Part shown: positions 1 through 8,240 of the stretch, piece by piece
Numbering within the stretch: position 1 is the stretch's first letter
How the letters are laid out: each line of letters begins with the position of its first letter
Assembly (NCBI RefSeq): GCF_900079725.1
Contig: NZ_LT599032.1
Span: 3,210,155 to 3,274,154 of the forward strand
Direction of reading: 5' to 3'
DNA length: 64,000 nucleotides
DNA from: an uncultured Dysgonomonas sp.
Lineage (GTDB): Bacteria; Bacteroidota; Bacteroidia; Bacteroidales; Dysgonomonadaceae
Translations under genes and position numbers: made by a program
The notes under the pieces: model-generated
Told to the model about the DNA's origin: nothing
What the model saw: only the letters and a program-made list of their open reading frames with translations
Databases searched by the model: none

Positions 1-698
1 TTGGTTTTACCTCCAACAGTGATGCGGCATGCACCGCACATTCCTGTCCCGTCTACCATTATAGTATTCAGGGAGGCCATTGTAGGTATATTATACTTCT
101 CGGTAAGAAGGGATACGAATTTCATCATAATGGCAGGGCCTATGGTTACACACAGGTCTACCTTTTCCCTATTGACTACCATTTCGATTCCATTTGTAAT
201 CAGTCCTTTATACCCATATGAACCATCGTCGGTCATAACAATTACCTCATCGGAATATTCTGCAACCTGCTTTTCGAGGATTACCAGATCCTTTGTACGT
301 GCAGCCAAAACTGAAATTACTTTATTTCCGGCCTTCTTCATGGCTTCTATAATAGGCAGCATGGGTGCAATACCAACACCACCGCCTGCACATATTACGG
401 TGCCGTAATTTTCGATGTGGGTAGCTTGTCCCAAAGGTCCTACAACATCTGTGATATAATCACCTGTGTTGAGGTCGCAAATCTTTTTAGATGATGCACC
501 TACAGCCTGTATAACTATTGTTATTGTACCCTTGGCCACATCAGAAGCGGCAATTGTGAGAGGAATACGCTCTCCTTTTTCGCCTACCCGTACAATTACA
601 AAGTGTCCGGCTTTACGACTTCGTGCTATCAGAGGTGCTTCTACCTCAAACTTTACTACATTTTCAGAGAAATACTCTTTGTCTACAATTTTATTCAT
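1..698 (-). CDS. NfnA/PyrK-like FAD/NAD-binding reductase subunit (3' end missing)
   Basis: The first 232 codons of a flavoprotein of the sulfide/dihydroorotate dehydrogenase-like FAD/NAD-binding family (the family of NfnA, the small subunit of NADH-dependent ferredoxin:NADP oxidoreductase). Visible in order: the FAD-binding motif RIPLTIA (about residue 44), the glycine-rich NAD-binding motif AGGGVGIAPM (about 104), and near the visible C-terminus DGTGMCGACR, the start of the cysteine cluster that holds a [2Fe-2S] centre. Family members are about 260 residues, so some 25 residues lie beyond the left edge. I chose the ATG at 698 (MNKIVDKEYF) because it gives the normal family N-terminus. The usual partner, the large subunit resembling the glutamate synthase small chain, would lie downstream outside the window and is not seen. 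A TAACTTTG box at 898-905 (minus) may be its promoter, leaving a leader of about 190 bases. Subunit assignment is inference; the fold is clear. Confidence 0.88.
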   Translation of the reverse strand, partial: MNKIVDKEYFSENVVKFEVEAPLIARSRKAGHFVIVRVGEKGERIPLTIAASDVAKGTITIVIQAVGASSKKICDLNTGDYITDVVGPLGQATHIENYGTVICAGGGVGIAPMLPIIEAMKKAGNKVISVLAARTKDLVILEKQVAEYSDEVIVMTDDGSYGYKGLITNGIEMVVNREKVDLCVTIGPAIMMKFVSLLTEKYNIPTMASLNTIMVDGTGMCGACRITVGGKT

Positions 699-958
699 TC
701 CAGAATATTAGTTTAAGAGACTATTTAGATTTTATGATTAGTTTTTTAGTGCTATAAACAATTTATCTATTCACTTGTTATATTAAAAATATGGCGAACG
801 GGCTGTTGAAATATCAAAATGTAGCCTTTTCATCGAAAAAATATGTGATTAGGGTTTAAAAAGATTCTTTTGTCAAGATATTTTAAAGCCTGACATGCAA
901 AGTTACGACAAAGTTTATTTACTAAGTCATTATCTGCTATAAAATATCATATAATTTG

Positions 959-2614
959 TTAGTTTAAGTTTTTGTGGAAAAATTCGACAATGTTTCCATA
1001 ACCTTCTATTTCCAATTTCTTACGGATAACAGACTTCTTCATCTGGATGGTATTGATGCTGAATTCTAATATGATAGCTATTTCGTTATTGCTGAGCCCT
1101 GCATATTCAAGGCAACATATACGGATTTCAATTTCGTCGAGCTGAGGATACTTTTTTCGGATTGTATCCGGAACACCTTTATATAACTGGTTCATTATAT
1201 CAAATAATTTATTCCAGTCAAGATTCTCCTGATTGTATACTATTTCGTTTACTTTTTTCAATAGTTTCTGACCATGTTTCTTTTCCTCTCCTTTCAATTC
1301 TGTTTTAAGTAAAGCGACCTTTTTGAAAATATCGAAGTGCTGGAATAAAACTTTTCTGAAGGAGTTTTCTTTCTCATCAATGTTGTTGGCCATTTCCTGC
1401 ATTTGAAATATTTTTTCCTGAGCAACAGCCAGTGCCGCTCTGTCTTTAATTCTCTTCCGGTAAAAAACAAAACTCATAGCCAGAATAAATATAAACATCA
1501 GTAATATAATGAGGAATGCTGTTTGTCTCTGAATAAGAAGCCGGTTGTTTTCGTTCTGTAACAGCTCGATGTCATATTTTTTCTGAACATCGAGAGCTAT
1601 ATGATTATTTGTGTCTTTGAGCATCTTTTTCAGGAGTGCAGTATATTCTTTGTAATCGCTTAATGCCTGTTGATAGTTTTTGTCTTTTTCTGCTGTCTTA
1701 GCCAGTAGTTGATAGATTATTAATTTTAACGGGTGGTTGTCATACCCTTCTATCAGCGTCAGTGATTTATTGATATAGAATAATGTGGAGTCTTTGTTCT
1801 GTTCATCGTCGAATGAATAAGCTATGTTGAGATAGTTTCTTGCTACCTCTTCATTATCATTTAAGTAAGGTATAGAATGCCTGAAATATGCTCTGGCTTG
1901 GTCTCGTTTGCCAATGCTGCCGAGAGCGAAACCCATGTTGCGTATAATAAAAGCTTGTTCTATAGAGTCGTTGTGCTCCTTGGCCAGAGATAAGCCTTTA
2001 TTGTAATAGTAGAAGCTACTATCCATATCTCCTTTTGTTAGCAGATTGGAACCTATTTTGTCATAGGCTATGATTTCATTCTTATAGTTTCCTGCTTTAT
2101 TGAAATGTAGAATCGCTTGTCTATATTTGATAATTGCTTCGTCATTCAAAAGTTGATCCTGATAAAGGTCTCCTATGTAAACCTCTATCAGTCCCTTAAG
2201 GGCATTGTTGTCGCTCTCCTTTGCGTAAGTTTCAGCATTTAAGTATGTACTCATAGCCATTTGGGTGTCTCCTCGTACCGCCAGAACATATCCGCTGTAT
2301 AGGGAAGCTATGGCTGTATTTTCCATATCACCTTTGTCTTCGTAATATTTCTTTGTTTCAAAGATTATAGTGTCATTCGTTATATCTTCCAATGTTTTGT
2401 CTTTGGCTTGTATATGCAGAAGGATATATTTGTTGTAGAGTTCTTTGTCCAGATCTTTAGGGTCAATCTCATTGTTGAGTATCTGTAAAGCCCCTTTGGG
2501 GTTTTGTTCTAAAAGGACTTCTGCCCGGCTTAGTGTTTCTTCCGTTTTTTCGTTCGGGTTACAAGATAAAAATGCAGCGCACAGCATGAATATAACCCCG
2601 ATATTTCTATACAT
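959..2614 (-). CDS. Lipoprotein-type TPR protein with transmembrane helix and C-terminal HTH
   Basis: A 551-residue protein of a type common in Bacteroidales. It has a probable lipoprotein signal (hydrophobic stretch ending FLSC), tetratricopeptide-like helices over roughly residues 30-330, one membrane helix at about 364-387 followed by basic residues (FYRKRIKDR), a coiled coil, and a C-terminal LuxR/GerE-like helix-turn-helix (about 485-551, containing GLSNNEIAIILEFS and a recognition-helix-like NTIQMKKSVIRKKL). This topology suggests a periplasmic or outer-leaflet TPR sensor joined to a cytoplasmic DNA-binding domain. No receiver or kinase domain is present. The start could be 2656 (14 residues longer); I prefer 2614 because the signal peptide then begins at once. 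A lipobox and an inner HTH do not fit together easily, so the N-terminus may simply be an uncleaved anchor. The target is unknown; no obvious regulated operon lies next to it. Confidence 0.82.
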   Translation of the reverse strand: MYRNIGVIFMLCAAFLSCNPNEKTEETLSRAEVLLEQNPKGALQILNNEIDPKDLDKELYNKYILLHIQAKDKTLEDITNDTIIFETKKYYEDKGDMENTAIASLYSGYVLAVRGDTQMAMSTYLNAETYAKESDNNALKGLIEVYIGDLYQDQLLNDEAIIKYRQAILHFNKAGNYKNEIIAYDKIGSNLLTKGDMDSSFYYYNKGLSLAKEHNDSIEQAFIIRNMGFALGSIGKRDQARAYFRHSIPYLNDNEEVARNYLNIAYSFDDEQNKDSTLFYINKSLTLIEGYDNHPLKLIIYQLLAKTAEKDKNYQQALSDYKEYTALLKKMLKDTNNHIALDVQKKYDIELLQNENNRLLIQRQTAFLIILLMFIFILAMSFVFYRKRIKDRAALAVAQEKIFQMQEMANNIDEKENSFRKVLFQHFDIFKKVALLKTELKGEEKKHGQKLLKKVNEIVYNQENLDWNKLFDIMNQLYKGVPDTIRKKYPQLDEIEIRICCLEYAGLSNNEIAIILEFSINTIQMKKSVIRKKLEIEGYGNIVEFFHKNLN

Positions 2615-2833
2615 AATTTCACTCATTTGAAGGATAATTGTTGAAAAAGACTTCATAGTTACTTAAAAAAAGGCTTCAAAACAAGAAATATGGTATAATT
2701 TTTCTAAGAAAAAATCTATATAAAATGACATATTTATAAATATAATTATTTTATAATTAAATATATATGTAAAATAGGACTTATAAAAATCTATATCATT
2801 CAAAAAAACATTGCATTTGTTTATTTCATCCAT

Positions 2834-2841
2834 TAGTTTTG
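2834..2841 (+). promoter_or_regulatory. Candidate −7 promoter box for the DUF3244 gene
   Basis: TAGTTTTG matches the Bacteroidota −7 consensus TAnnTTTG, 44 bases before the ATG at 2886. No well-spaced TTTG (−33) is present; the nearest, at 2816, is too close. If real, it rules out the longer start at 2811, because the box would then be inside the coding region. Confidence 0.4.
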
Positions 2842-2885
2842 TATCAGACTTACAGAGAAAGACAACCTTGCAATTCCTTGTGGCT

Positions 2886-3329
2886 ATGAGAAAGATTTAT
2901 CTGTGTTTTTTGGTTTTGGTTGTTTCATTTATTATAAACACGTATATGTATTCGTTCAATAGTAAGAATAGTTATTACATCCTAAGTGTGAATGATGATG
3001 ATGTTGACTGGGAAATTACAGTAAAAATCCTCACAGGATCCAATAGACCAAGGATGGCAGATGCCGGCAAGACTGTATCTCTCTTTAAGCCTGTACAGAT
3101 TTATCAAAGTAATTTTGGTTTAAAAGTCAATCTGTTCATTTACGGAAAGATAAATATCAAAATTGTTGATAATGCAGGTATGCCGGTTTATTTACGGCAA
3201 TTTACACCGGATGGTGTGAATACTAAAGTTGAAATAAATACCTCCGGATGGAATAGTGGTAGTTATACTATTACTCTATCAGATGCAACAGGAACAAATA
3301 TTGCTGTCGGAGAATTCGATATACGTTAG
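2886..3329 (+). CDS. DUF3244-like secreted protein
   Basis: A 147-residue exported protein. It begins with a signal-like sequence (MRKIYLCFLVLVVSFIIN) and ends in a beta-rich domain whose spacing, with a VDNAGMPVY-like strand, a SGWNSGSYTITL turn and a final strand GEFDIR, is that of the DUF3244 family of Bacteroidales, which resembles the C-terminal sorting-type beta sandwiches. The acidic run NDDDVDWE follows the signal region. Function is unknown for the family. I start at 2886 rather than 2811 because that places the signal peptide at the N-terminus and leaves room for a −7 box at 2834. It stands alone between two minus-strand genes and is followed by a hairpin at 3433-3462. Confidence 0.68.
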   Translation: MRKIYLCFLVLVVSFIINTYMYSFNSKNSYYILSVNDDDVDWEITVKILTGSNRPRMADAGKTVSLFKPVQIYQSNFGLKVNLFIYGKINIKIVDNAGMPVYLRQFTPDGVNTKVEINTSGWNSGSYTITLSDATGTNIAVGEFDIR

Positions 3330-3432
3330 GTTTATTAGGCAAAGATACTTTTCCCGCAAGACTTAGCTTACTTACAATTACAATTTATTATTGGGGAAGT
3401 CTTTTGCAACAGCTACTTGCAAATAGCTATGG

Positions 3433-3470
3433 AAAGGGTGAATCTGGACAGATTTGCCCTTTTGCATTTT
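3433..3470 (+). terminator. Probable terminator downstream of the DUF3244 gene
   Basis: An imperfect 13-base stem (11 of 13 match; AAAGGGTGAATCT against AGATTTGCCCTTT) is followed by TTTTGCATTTT. It lies about 105 bases after the stop codon at 3329. Confidence 0.45.
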
Positions 3471-3566
3471 AGAGACTATTGAATTATAGCGAAATGAACG
3501 CTAAAAATCTATCTTAAAAGCAGTTTAAAACAGACTGGAGGTATAACTCAAAACAGTTTCTTAGAA
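3470..3566. repeat. Degenerate inverted-repeat segment related to the element at 10.5 kb
   Basis: The left end (TTTAGAGACTATTGAATTATA) and the inverted right end (CTAAGAAACTGTTTTGAGTT then ATA) form imperfect terminal inverted repeats. The inner stretch AAAAATCTATCTTAAAA resembles the right half of the 10.5 kb element. It overlaps the last codons of yeiH at 3561. Low copy quality, so this may be chance. Confidence 0.3.
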
Positions 3567-4484
3567 AACAAAGCGGATCCAGCAATACGAAAGAACGGCG
3601 ATTATGATCCATAAGATTATACCCAGCAGGAATGTGTTCACACCTGTTTCCTTTACTTCTTTCATATTTATGGATGTACCTATAAAAAATAAAGAAATCA
3701 TCATTCCTTTCTTGCCGAGCCAGCTTAAATGGTCGTTAGTCTCGGCCATTCCCGGTATGTAATTACCTATAATGATAGCAACGACGAATAGGAAGATGAA
3801 CCAGGGGATATTTATTTTAGATGCTTTGTTTTTATTGAAGAATGCGATACACAAAGCTAAAGGGATAATCCATAACGTACGGGTAAGTTTTACTGTAGTA
3901 CCTACCTGTAAGGCTTGTTCCCCATATGCGGAGCAGGCGCCGACTACAGAACTGGTGTCGTGGATGGCAATGGCGGCCCAATAGCCGAAATGTGTCTGAT
4001 CCATTTCCAGTAAATGGCCGATCACGGGGAATATAAATAGTCCCACGGCATTTAATACGAATATCACAGCCAGAGAAAAACTTATTTCGTTGTTTTTTGC
4101 CCCTAATACAGGTGCTATTGCAGCTATGGCACTTCCTCCGCAGATAGCGGTCCCTCCCGAAATAAGCATGGTTGTATTTTTCTGTACCTGAAGAAATCTT
4201 CCGAGAATAATACCGCAAACCATGGTGACGGCGACAGAGACAACAGTGATCATAAATCCTGTTTTTCCCGTTTGCACAACATCGTGTACCGACATGGAAA
4301 ATCCCATGCATACAATTGATGCCTGTAGTAGATATTTTGTTAGTTTTCCTGTTTTTACAACCTCTTCTCCTTTATAGAAGATAGCAAGCAATATACCGAT
4401 AAACAGGGCCAAAGGAGCGGAGAAGAACGGGAAAAGACAGCAGATAGGAATGACGTAATATAATTTACCCAGATATTTTTGCAT
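3561..4484 (-). CDS. YeiH/UPF0324 family putative sulfate exporter
   Basis: A 307-residue integral membrane protein with about ten hydrophobic segments along its whole length. The pattern GGTAICGGSAIAAIAPV (about residue 110-126), the mid-protein HDTSSVVGA (about 175), and the C-terminal LFFIGTSINMKEV identify the UPF0324 (YeiH) family, annotated as putative sulfate exporters on limited evidence; the substrate is not established. The start ATG at 4484 lies four bases after the ybeY stop codon at 4489, so the two are probably co-transcribed from the ybeY promoter. Nothing in the sequence explains why a ribosome-maturation nuclease and this transporter are linked. Confidence 0.88.
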   Translation of the reverse strand: MQKYLGKLYYVIPICCLFPFFSAPLALFIGILLAIFYKGEEVVKTGKLTKYLLQASIVCMGFSMSVHDVVQTGKTGFMITVVSVAVTMVCGIILGRFLQVQKNTTMLISGGTAICGGSAIAAIAPVLGAKNNEISFSLAVIFVLNAVGLFIFPVIGHLLEMDQTHFGYWAAIAIHDTSSVVGACSAYGEQALQVGTTVKLTRTLWIIPLALCIAFFNKNKASKINIPWFIFLFVVAIIIGNYIPGMAETNDHLSWLGKKGMMISLFFIGTSINMKEVKETGVNTFLLGIILWIIIAVLSYCWIRFVF

Positions 4485-4488
4485 GATT

Positions 4489-4908
4489 TTATTCCTCCAG
4501 CATTTTAAGTGCTTTGTTCTCGCACCCGGTCATAAATTCGCGTTCACCGGGGCCTTTGTCGTTGATCCCGCACAGGTGAAGGATTCCATGTATGATGATC
4601 CGGTGGATTTCTTCGTCGTAATTTGTCTCAAACTGTTCGGCATTGCTCTTTACCGTATCCAGGCTTATGAATATATCTCCCGATATAGTCTCGCCCTCAG
4701 TATAGTCGAAAGTAATAATGTCTGTGTAATAATCGTGCTGTAAGTATTGATTATTTATTTCCAGAATTTTCTTGTCGGAGCAAAAAATGAAGGAAATATC
4801 TCCGACCTTTTTTTTATAAGAAGCCGCTACGGATTTTATCCAGCTTGTGGTCTCACGCTTTTTTATAGAGGGTAGTTTTACCTCTTCCGCCTGATATATT
4901 ATCGCCAT
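4489..4908 (-). CDS. ybeY: Endoribonuclease YbeY (rRNA maturation)
   Basis: A 139-residue metal-dependent endoribonuclease needed for 16S rRNA 3'-end maturation and ribosome quality control. The metal-binding signature reads HGILHLCGINDKGPGE (about residues 104-119). The first two histidines match the H-x3-H part of the family motif, while the third ligand position carries D/K instead of the usual DH, as in other Bacteroidota YbeY proteins from memory. Upstream, the DIITFDY and GDIFISLDTV strands match the family. The ATG at 4908 is preferred over the one at 4941 because a −7 box (4939-4946) overlaps the longer version. It heads a two-gene unit with the YeiH-like gene. Confidence 0.93.
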   Translation of the reverse strand: MAIIYQAEEVKLPSIKKRETTSWIKSVAASYKKKVGDISFIFCSDKKILEINNQYLQHDYYTDIITFDYTEGETISGDIFISLDTVKSNAEQFETNYDEEIHRIIIHGILHLCGINDKGPGEREFMTGCENKALKMLEE

Positions 4909-4938
4909 AACCGATTTTTGATTAGAGAAATGATTTTG

Positions 4939-4970
4939 CAAAGGTAAATTATAATAAAATCAGGAGCAAG
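4939..4970 (-). promoter_or_regulatory. Promoter of ybeY
   Basis: On the minus strand CTTG (4967-4970) is followed after 20 bases by TACCTTTG (4939-4946), close to the Bacteroidota TTTG/TAnnTTTG consensus. Transcription would begin near 4931, giving a short leader to the ATG at 4908. Confidence 0.55.
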
Positions 4971-5079
4971 AAAATATCGGGAAAAGCAATATGATTCCGA
5001 CTACAGGCGCTATAGACGGTATTTATCTGATAATAAATAAACCTTATGCAAGAAGCCGCTAAACAATATAAATAATCAT

Positions 5080-5087
5080 TATCTTTG
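5080..5087 (+). promoter_or_regulatory. −7 box of fbp
   Basis: TATCTTTG fits TAnnTTTG exactly, 35 bases before the ATG at 5122. No convincing −33 box is present. Confidence 0.5.
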
Positions 5088-5121
5088 GTGCATTAATAAC
5101 ATAACTAACGCATTTAATAGT

Positions 5122-6153
5122 ATGAAGAATATCGCAAGAAAAACTCTCGACGAGTTTATTATTGAGAGACAAGAGGATTTCAGGTACTCTACAGGTGAGC
5201 TTTCCCGTCTTTTGAATTCTATATTGCTTGCTGCCAGAGTAGTAAGCTATAAGGTGAATAAAGCCGGACTTGTAGATATACTTGGTGCAGCCGGTAATGT
5301 GAATGTACAAGGCGAAGAACAGAAAAAGCTGGATGTATATGCCAATGATGTATTTATACAAACGCTGGTTAACCGGGAAATTGTTTGTGGTATTGCTTCC
5401 GAGGAGAATGACAATTTTATAACCATACAAGGGCTGGACGAGGGTCATAACAATAAATATGTAGTACTGATGGACCCTTTGGATGGCTCTTCAAATATTG
5501 AAGTAAATGTATCTGTGGGGACTATTTTCTCCATCTATCGGCGTATTTCACCAATAGGATCACCCGTGACAATGGAAGATTTTCTCCAGCCGGGGGTCAA
5601 TCAGGTAGCGGCAGGATATATTCTGTACGGTACATCTACCATGATAGTATATACAACCGGACGCGGGGTAAACGGGTTTACGCTGAATCCGGCTATAGGC
5701 AGCTTCTATCTGTCGCATCCCAATATGAGATGCCCTAAAAATGCGAAGATATATTCGGTGAATGAGGGTAACTACGTTCATTTTCCACAAGGTGTAAAAG
5801 ATTATATCAAATATTGTCAGGAAGAGAAGGAAGATCGTCCTTACTCTGCCCGGTATATAGGTAGTCTGGTTTCCGATTGTCATCGTAATCTGATCACCGG
5901 AGGTATCTATTTTTACCCGTCTACTCATAAGTCGCCAAAAGGAAAACTGAGGCTGCTCTATGAGTGCAACCCTATGGCTTTCATTACCGAGCAGGCCGGA
6001 GGTAGTGCCACAGATGGTGTAAACCGTATTTTGGAGTTGCAGCCTACCGAACTTCATCAGCGCACACCATTCTATTGCGGAAGCTCGAATATGGTGGAGA
6101 AATTGAAAGACTTTATAGCTCAGGCAGAAGAAAAGGAGAAGAAACAGCAATAA
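5122..6153 (+). CDS. fbp: Fructose-1,6-bisphosphatase class I
   Basis: A 343-residue class I fructose-1,6-bisphosphatase, which hydrolyses fructose 1,6-bisphosphate to fructose 6-phosphate in gluconeogenesis. The metal-binding core [17 protein letters not shown] begins at residue 118, preceded by the [10 protein letters not shown] acidic motif (about 94-103). The substrate-phosphate region [19 protein letters not shown] (about 247) and the late ligand region with [15 protein letters not shown] are intact. Length and N-terminus ([17 protein letters not shown]) are normal for the bacterial enzyme. It has its own −7 box and is closed by a strong terminator at 6166-6203, so it appears monocistronic. 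Confidence 0.97.
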   Translation: MKNIARKTLDEFIIERQEDFRYSTGELSRLLNSILLAARVVSYKVNKAGLVDILGAAGNVNVQGEEQKKLDVYANDVFIQTLVNREIVCGIASEENDNFITIQGLDEGHNNKYVVLMDPLDGSSNIEVNVSVGTIFSIYRRISPIGSPVTMEDFLQPGVNQVAAGYILYGTSTMIVYTTGRGVNGFTLNPAIGSFYLSHPNMRCPKNAKIYSVNEGNYVHFPQGVKDYIKYCQEEKEDRPYSARYIGSLVSDCHRNLITGGIYFYPSTHKSPKGKLRLLYECNPMAFITEQAGGSATDGVNRILELQPTELHQRTPFYCGSSNMVEKLKDFIAQAEEKEKKQQ

Positions 6154-6165
6154 TATAAAAATATA

Positions 6166-6203
6166 AAGCTCCCATTGTTTCAAAATTGACAATGGGAGTT
6201 TTT
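6166..6203 (+). terminator. Rho-independent terminator after fbp
   Basis: A perfect 10-base stem (CTCCCATTGT 6169-6178 with ACAATGGGAG 6189-6198) is flanked by AAA and TTTTT. It separates fbp from the next gene and shows that the latter does not start at 6186. Confidence 0.85.
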
Positions 6204-6218
6204 CTATATAGTTTATCA

Positions 6219-6770
6219 ATGTTAGAATTGAATTATGAACTCGAAGAAGAAGATTTACTTCAACTTCAATTGTACTTTGCGTCGAAAGACGAGATGCAAA
6301 TAAAACAACGTAGGAAAGAGAAATACAGAATGATAGGCCTGTCGCTCCTGTGCGGGCTTTTGTTGTTTTTCGATGAAGGCTATCGCCTGCTCTCGTATCT
6401 TTTCCTTGGCTCATCTCTTCTCTTTTTTATTATTTATCCATGGTGGTCGGTCTGGTTCTATAAGCGGATGTATAGAAAACATATATCTGAAAGTATGCGG
6501 GCAGAATTTCCTTATAATACAAAGCTTTTATTGGGAAGTGATCTTATTGAAATTGAAACAAAGAAAGGCCATCGACATTATGATGTAAAAGAGATGGATA
6601 CTGTCATTGAAACGGAGCATCATTTCTTTATAGAGATGAGCCGTCAGGTAAGTATTATAATTCCGAAGCACCGGATAAATAATGCAGAGGAAGTAAAGAT
6701 GCAATTGTTACGATACAAAGAGAATAATCCGTTCTCTTTTGTTGAAGATATGGATTGGAAATGGAAATAG
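6219..6770 (+). CDS. YcxB-like membrane protein
   Basis: A 183-residue protein with an acidic N-terminal helix (LNYELEEEDLLQLQLYFASK), two closely spaced membrane helices (about 40-58 and 62-82), then a cytoplasmic beta-rich domain with IPKHRI near the C-terminus. This is the layout of the YcxB-like family of unknown function. The ATG at 6219 is chosen because an upstream in-frame start at 6186 would lie inside the fbp terminator. It is single, between that terminator and a repeat-rich intergenic region. Confidence 0.72.
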   Translation: MLELNYELEEEDLLQLQLYFASKDEMQIKQRRKEKYRMIGLSLLCGLLLFFDEGYRLLSYLFLGSSLLFFIIYPWWSVWFYKRMYRKHISESMRAEFPYNTKLLLGSDLIEIETKKGHRHYDVKEMDTVIETEHHFFIEMSRQVSIIIPKHRINNAEEVKMQLLRYKENNPFSFVEDMDWKWK

Positions 6771-6841
6771 GGGAGTAAGCCTGTTTCAAATATTTCATTA
6801 TAGATTATAGTTACTTACATATGTTATACTTATCCTGCAAC

Positions 6842-7020
6842 TTTATCTATGTATATAGCCAATGGCATTTCGCTGTTAGCTTATGGTTCTTTGATATATT
6901 GATGGCCCCTCCAACCTCCCCGAGGGGAAGCTACAGAGAGGGTAAAAGCTAATAATTAATTATTCATTATTCATTATTCATTATTAATTGCTCTCGATGT
7001 TACCTTTGTCACCTTTTAAG
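6842..7020 (+). repeat. Mosaic intergenic repeat, copy 1 (modules A, hairpin, B)
   Basis: The region between 6771 and 7039 contains, in order, module A (6842-6893, starting TTTATCTATGTATATAGCC and ending GGTTCTTTGA), a GC-rich palindromic part (6903-6930, CCTCCCCGAGGGGAAG), a short tandem of TATTCAT (6961-6984), and module B (about 6991-7018, with TACCTTTG at 7001-7008). Similar ordered modules occur near 20.6, 26.9, 39.1-39.65 and 57.7 kb. Confidence 0.75.
7001..7008 (+). promoter_or_regulatory. −7 box inside repeat module B, upstream of the MFS gene
   Basis: TACCTTTG, an exact TAnnTTTG match, ends 31 bases before the ATG at 7040. The repeat would thus supply the core promoter of the transporter gene. 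Confidence 0.45.
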
Positions 7021-7039
7021 AATATATTAATAGTAGAAA

Positions 7040-8236
7040 ATGGTTTTATCTAACGACGAAAATAAACAGTATCTGGCAAAAAGTACACTTTGGCTGATGG
7101 CAGTCGGAGCCGGACTGGTTGTCGCAAATAACTATTATAACCAGCCTTTGTTGGGGATGATAGCTAAAGAGTTTGGCGAATCCGAAGCTGCCGTCAGCAG
7201 GGTAGCCATGTTTACCCAGATAGGTTATGCGGCAGGGCTTCTGCTCATAATCCCGTTAGGTGACATGTTCAGACGGAAAAAGATAGTACTGATAGACTTT
7301 ATATTTATCATCCTCTCATTACTTATTTTTGCTTTTAGCAAATCTCTGACCGTAATGATTGTCGCCAGTTTTTTCATAGGGCTTACATCTGTAGTACCAC
7401 AGATCTTTGTGCCCATAGCCGCCCAGTTATCCGCCCCTGAAGAAAAAGGCAGAAATGTAGGAATAGTAATGAGCGGCCTGCTTATCGGAATATTGGCCTC
7501 ACGTGTTTTTAGCGGCCTGCTGGGAGAATATCTCGGCTGGCGTGAGGTGTTTTACATTGCAGCCGGAATGATGGTTGTATTGGGTATTCTTATCGCATGG
7601 CTGTTGCCTAATATGCAACCGACCTTTAAGGGGACATATAGTCAATTAATGGGGTCTATATTCCGCTACACAAAAGAAATTCCCAGCCTCCGATTGGCGT
7701 CGTTACGGGGTGCATTAGGATTCGGTTCATTTTCCATGTTCTGGACCACCCTTACTTTCAGGCTCGAACAGGCGCCGTTCTTTCAGGGAAGCGATGTCGC
7801 GGGTTCGCTGGGGCTTGTCGGCATAGTAGGTGCATTGGCGGCGTCGGTTACCGGCTCTGTGTCGGGGAAAGTAAATAAGAATAAGATAATCCTTATTGCC
7901 AGCTTGTTAATGCTTCTGTCGTGGGGAATATTCGGATTCTCCGGAAATACTTATATAGGGCTGATTGCAGGTATTATCCTTCTCGATATGGGGCTACAGG
8001 GAATGCATGTCACCAACCAGACCATCGTTTTCTCTACCCATCCGGAGGCTTCCAACAGATTAAATACGGTATATATGGTGTCCTATTTCATAGGAGGCTC
8101 TGTCGGTACATTCCTCGGAGGCATAGCATGGCAATACTACGGATGGAATGGTGTTGTGAGTGTTGGTGGGCTGCTTATCCTGCTTTGTTTATCCATACAT
8201 ATATTGCTTTGCAACAGGACTAAATACAAGATGTAG
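7040..8236 (+). CDS. MFS transporter (12-helix type)
   Basis: A 398-residue major facilitator superfamily transporter with about 12 hydrophobic segments. The loop 2-3 signature is present as GDMFRRKKIVL (about residue 73-83). An ANNYYNQPLLGMIAKEFG stretch in helix 1 and the following loop is seen in the group of bacterial MFS proteins around YnfM/sugar-efflux-like carriers; the substrate cannot be told. It converges with the 461-residue membrane-protein gene, the two stop codons being only four bases apart (8236 and 8241), with no room for a terminator between them. Confidence 0.88.
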   Translation: MVLSNDENKQYLAKSTLWLMAVGAGLVVANNYYNQPLLGMIAKEFGESEAAVSRVAMFTQIGYAAGLLLIIPLGDMFRRKKIVLIDFIFIILSLLIFAFSKSLTVMIVASFFIGLTSVVPQIFVPIAAQLSAPEEKGRNVGIVMSGLLIGILASRVFSGLLGEYLGWREVFYIAAGMMVVLGILIAWLLPNMQPTFKGTYSQLMGSIFRYTKEIPSLRLASLRGALGFGSFSMFWTTLTFRLEQAPFFQGSDVAGSLGLVGIVGALAASVTGSVSGKVNKNKIILIASLLMLLSWGIFGFSGNTYIGLIAGIILLDMGLQGMHVTNQTIVFSTHPEASNRLNTVYMVSYFIGGSVGTFLGGIAWQYYGWNGVVSVGGLLILLCLSIHILLCNRTKYKM

Positions 8237-8240
8237 GCAC

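Noticed and set aside
1-711. Two plus-strand open frames (1-408 and 466-711)
   Set aside because: They lie antisense to a clear FAD/NAD-binding protein and show no protein-like composition.
3832-4311. A 159-codon minus-strand frame inside yeiH
   Set aside because: It is the shifted frame of the YeiH-like gene; it has Arg/His/Cys-rich shadow composition.
5560-6414. A 284-codon minus-strand frame opposite fbp
   Set aside because: It is antisense to fbp across its terminator; there is no domain and no plausible start region.
6955-6988. A tandem of TATTCAT units as a possible CRISPR or phase-variation tract
   Set aside because: Only about three and a half 7-base units with no spacers, and not at a gene start; it is part of the mosaic repeat.
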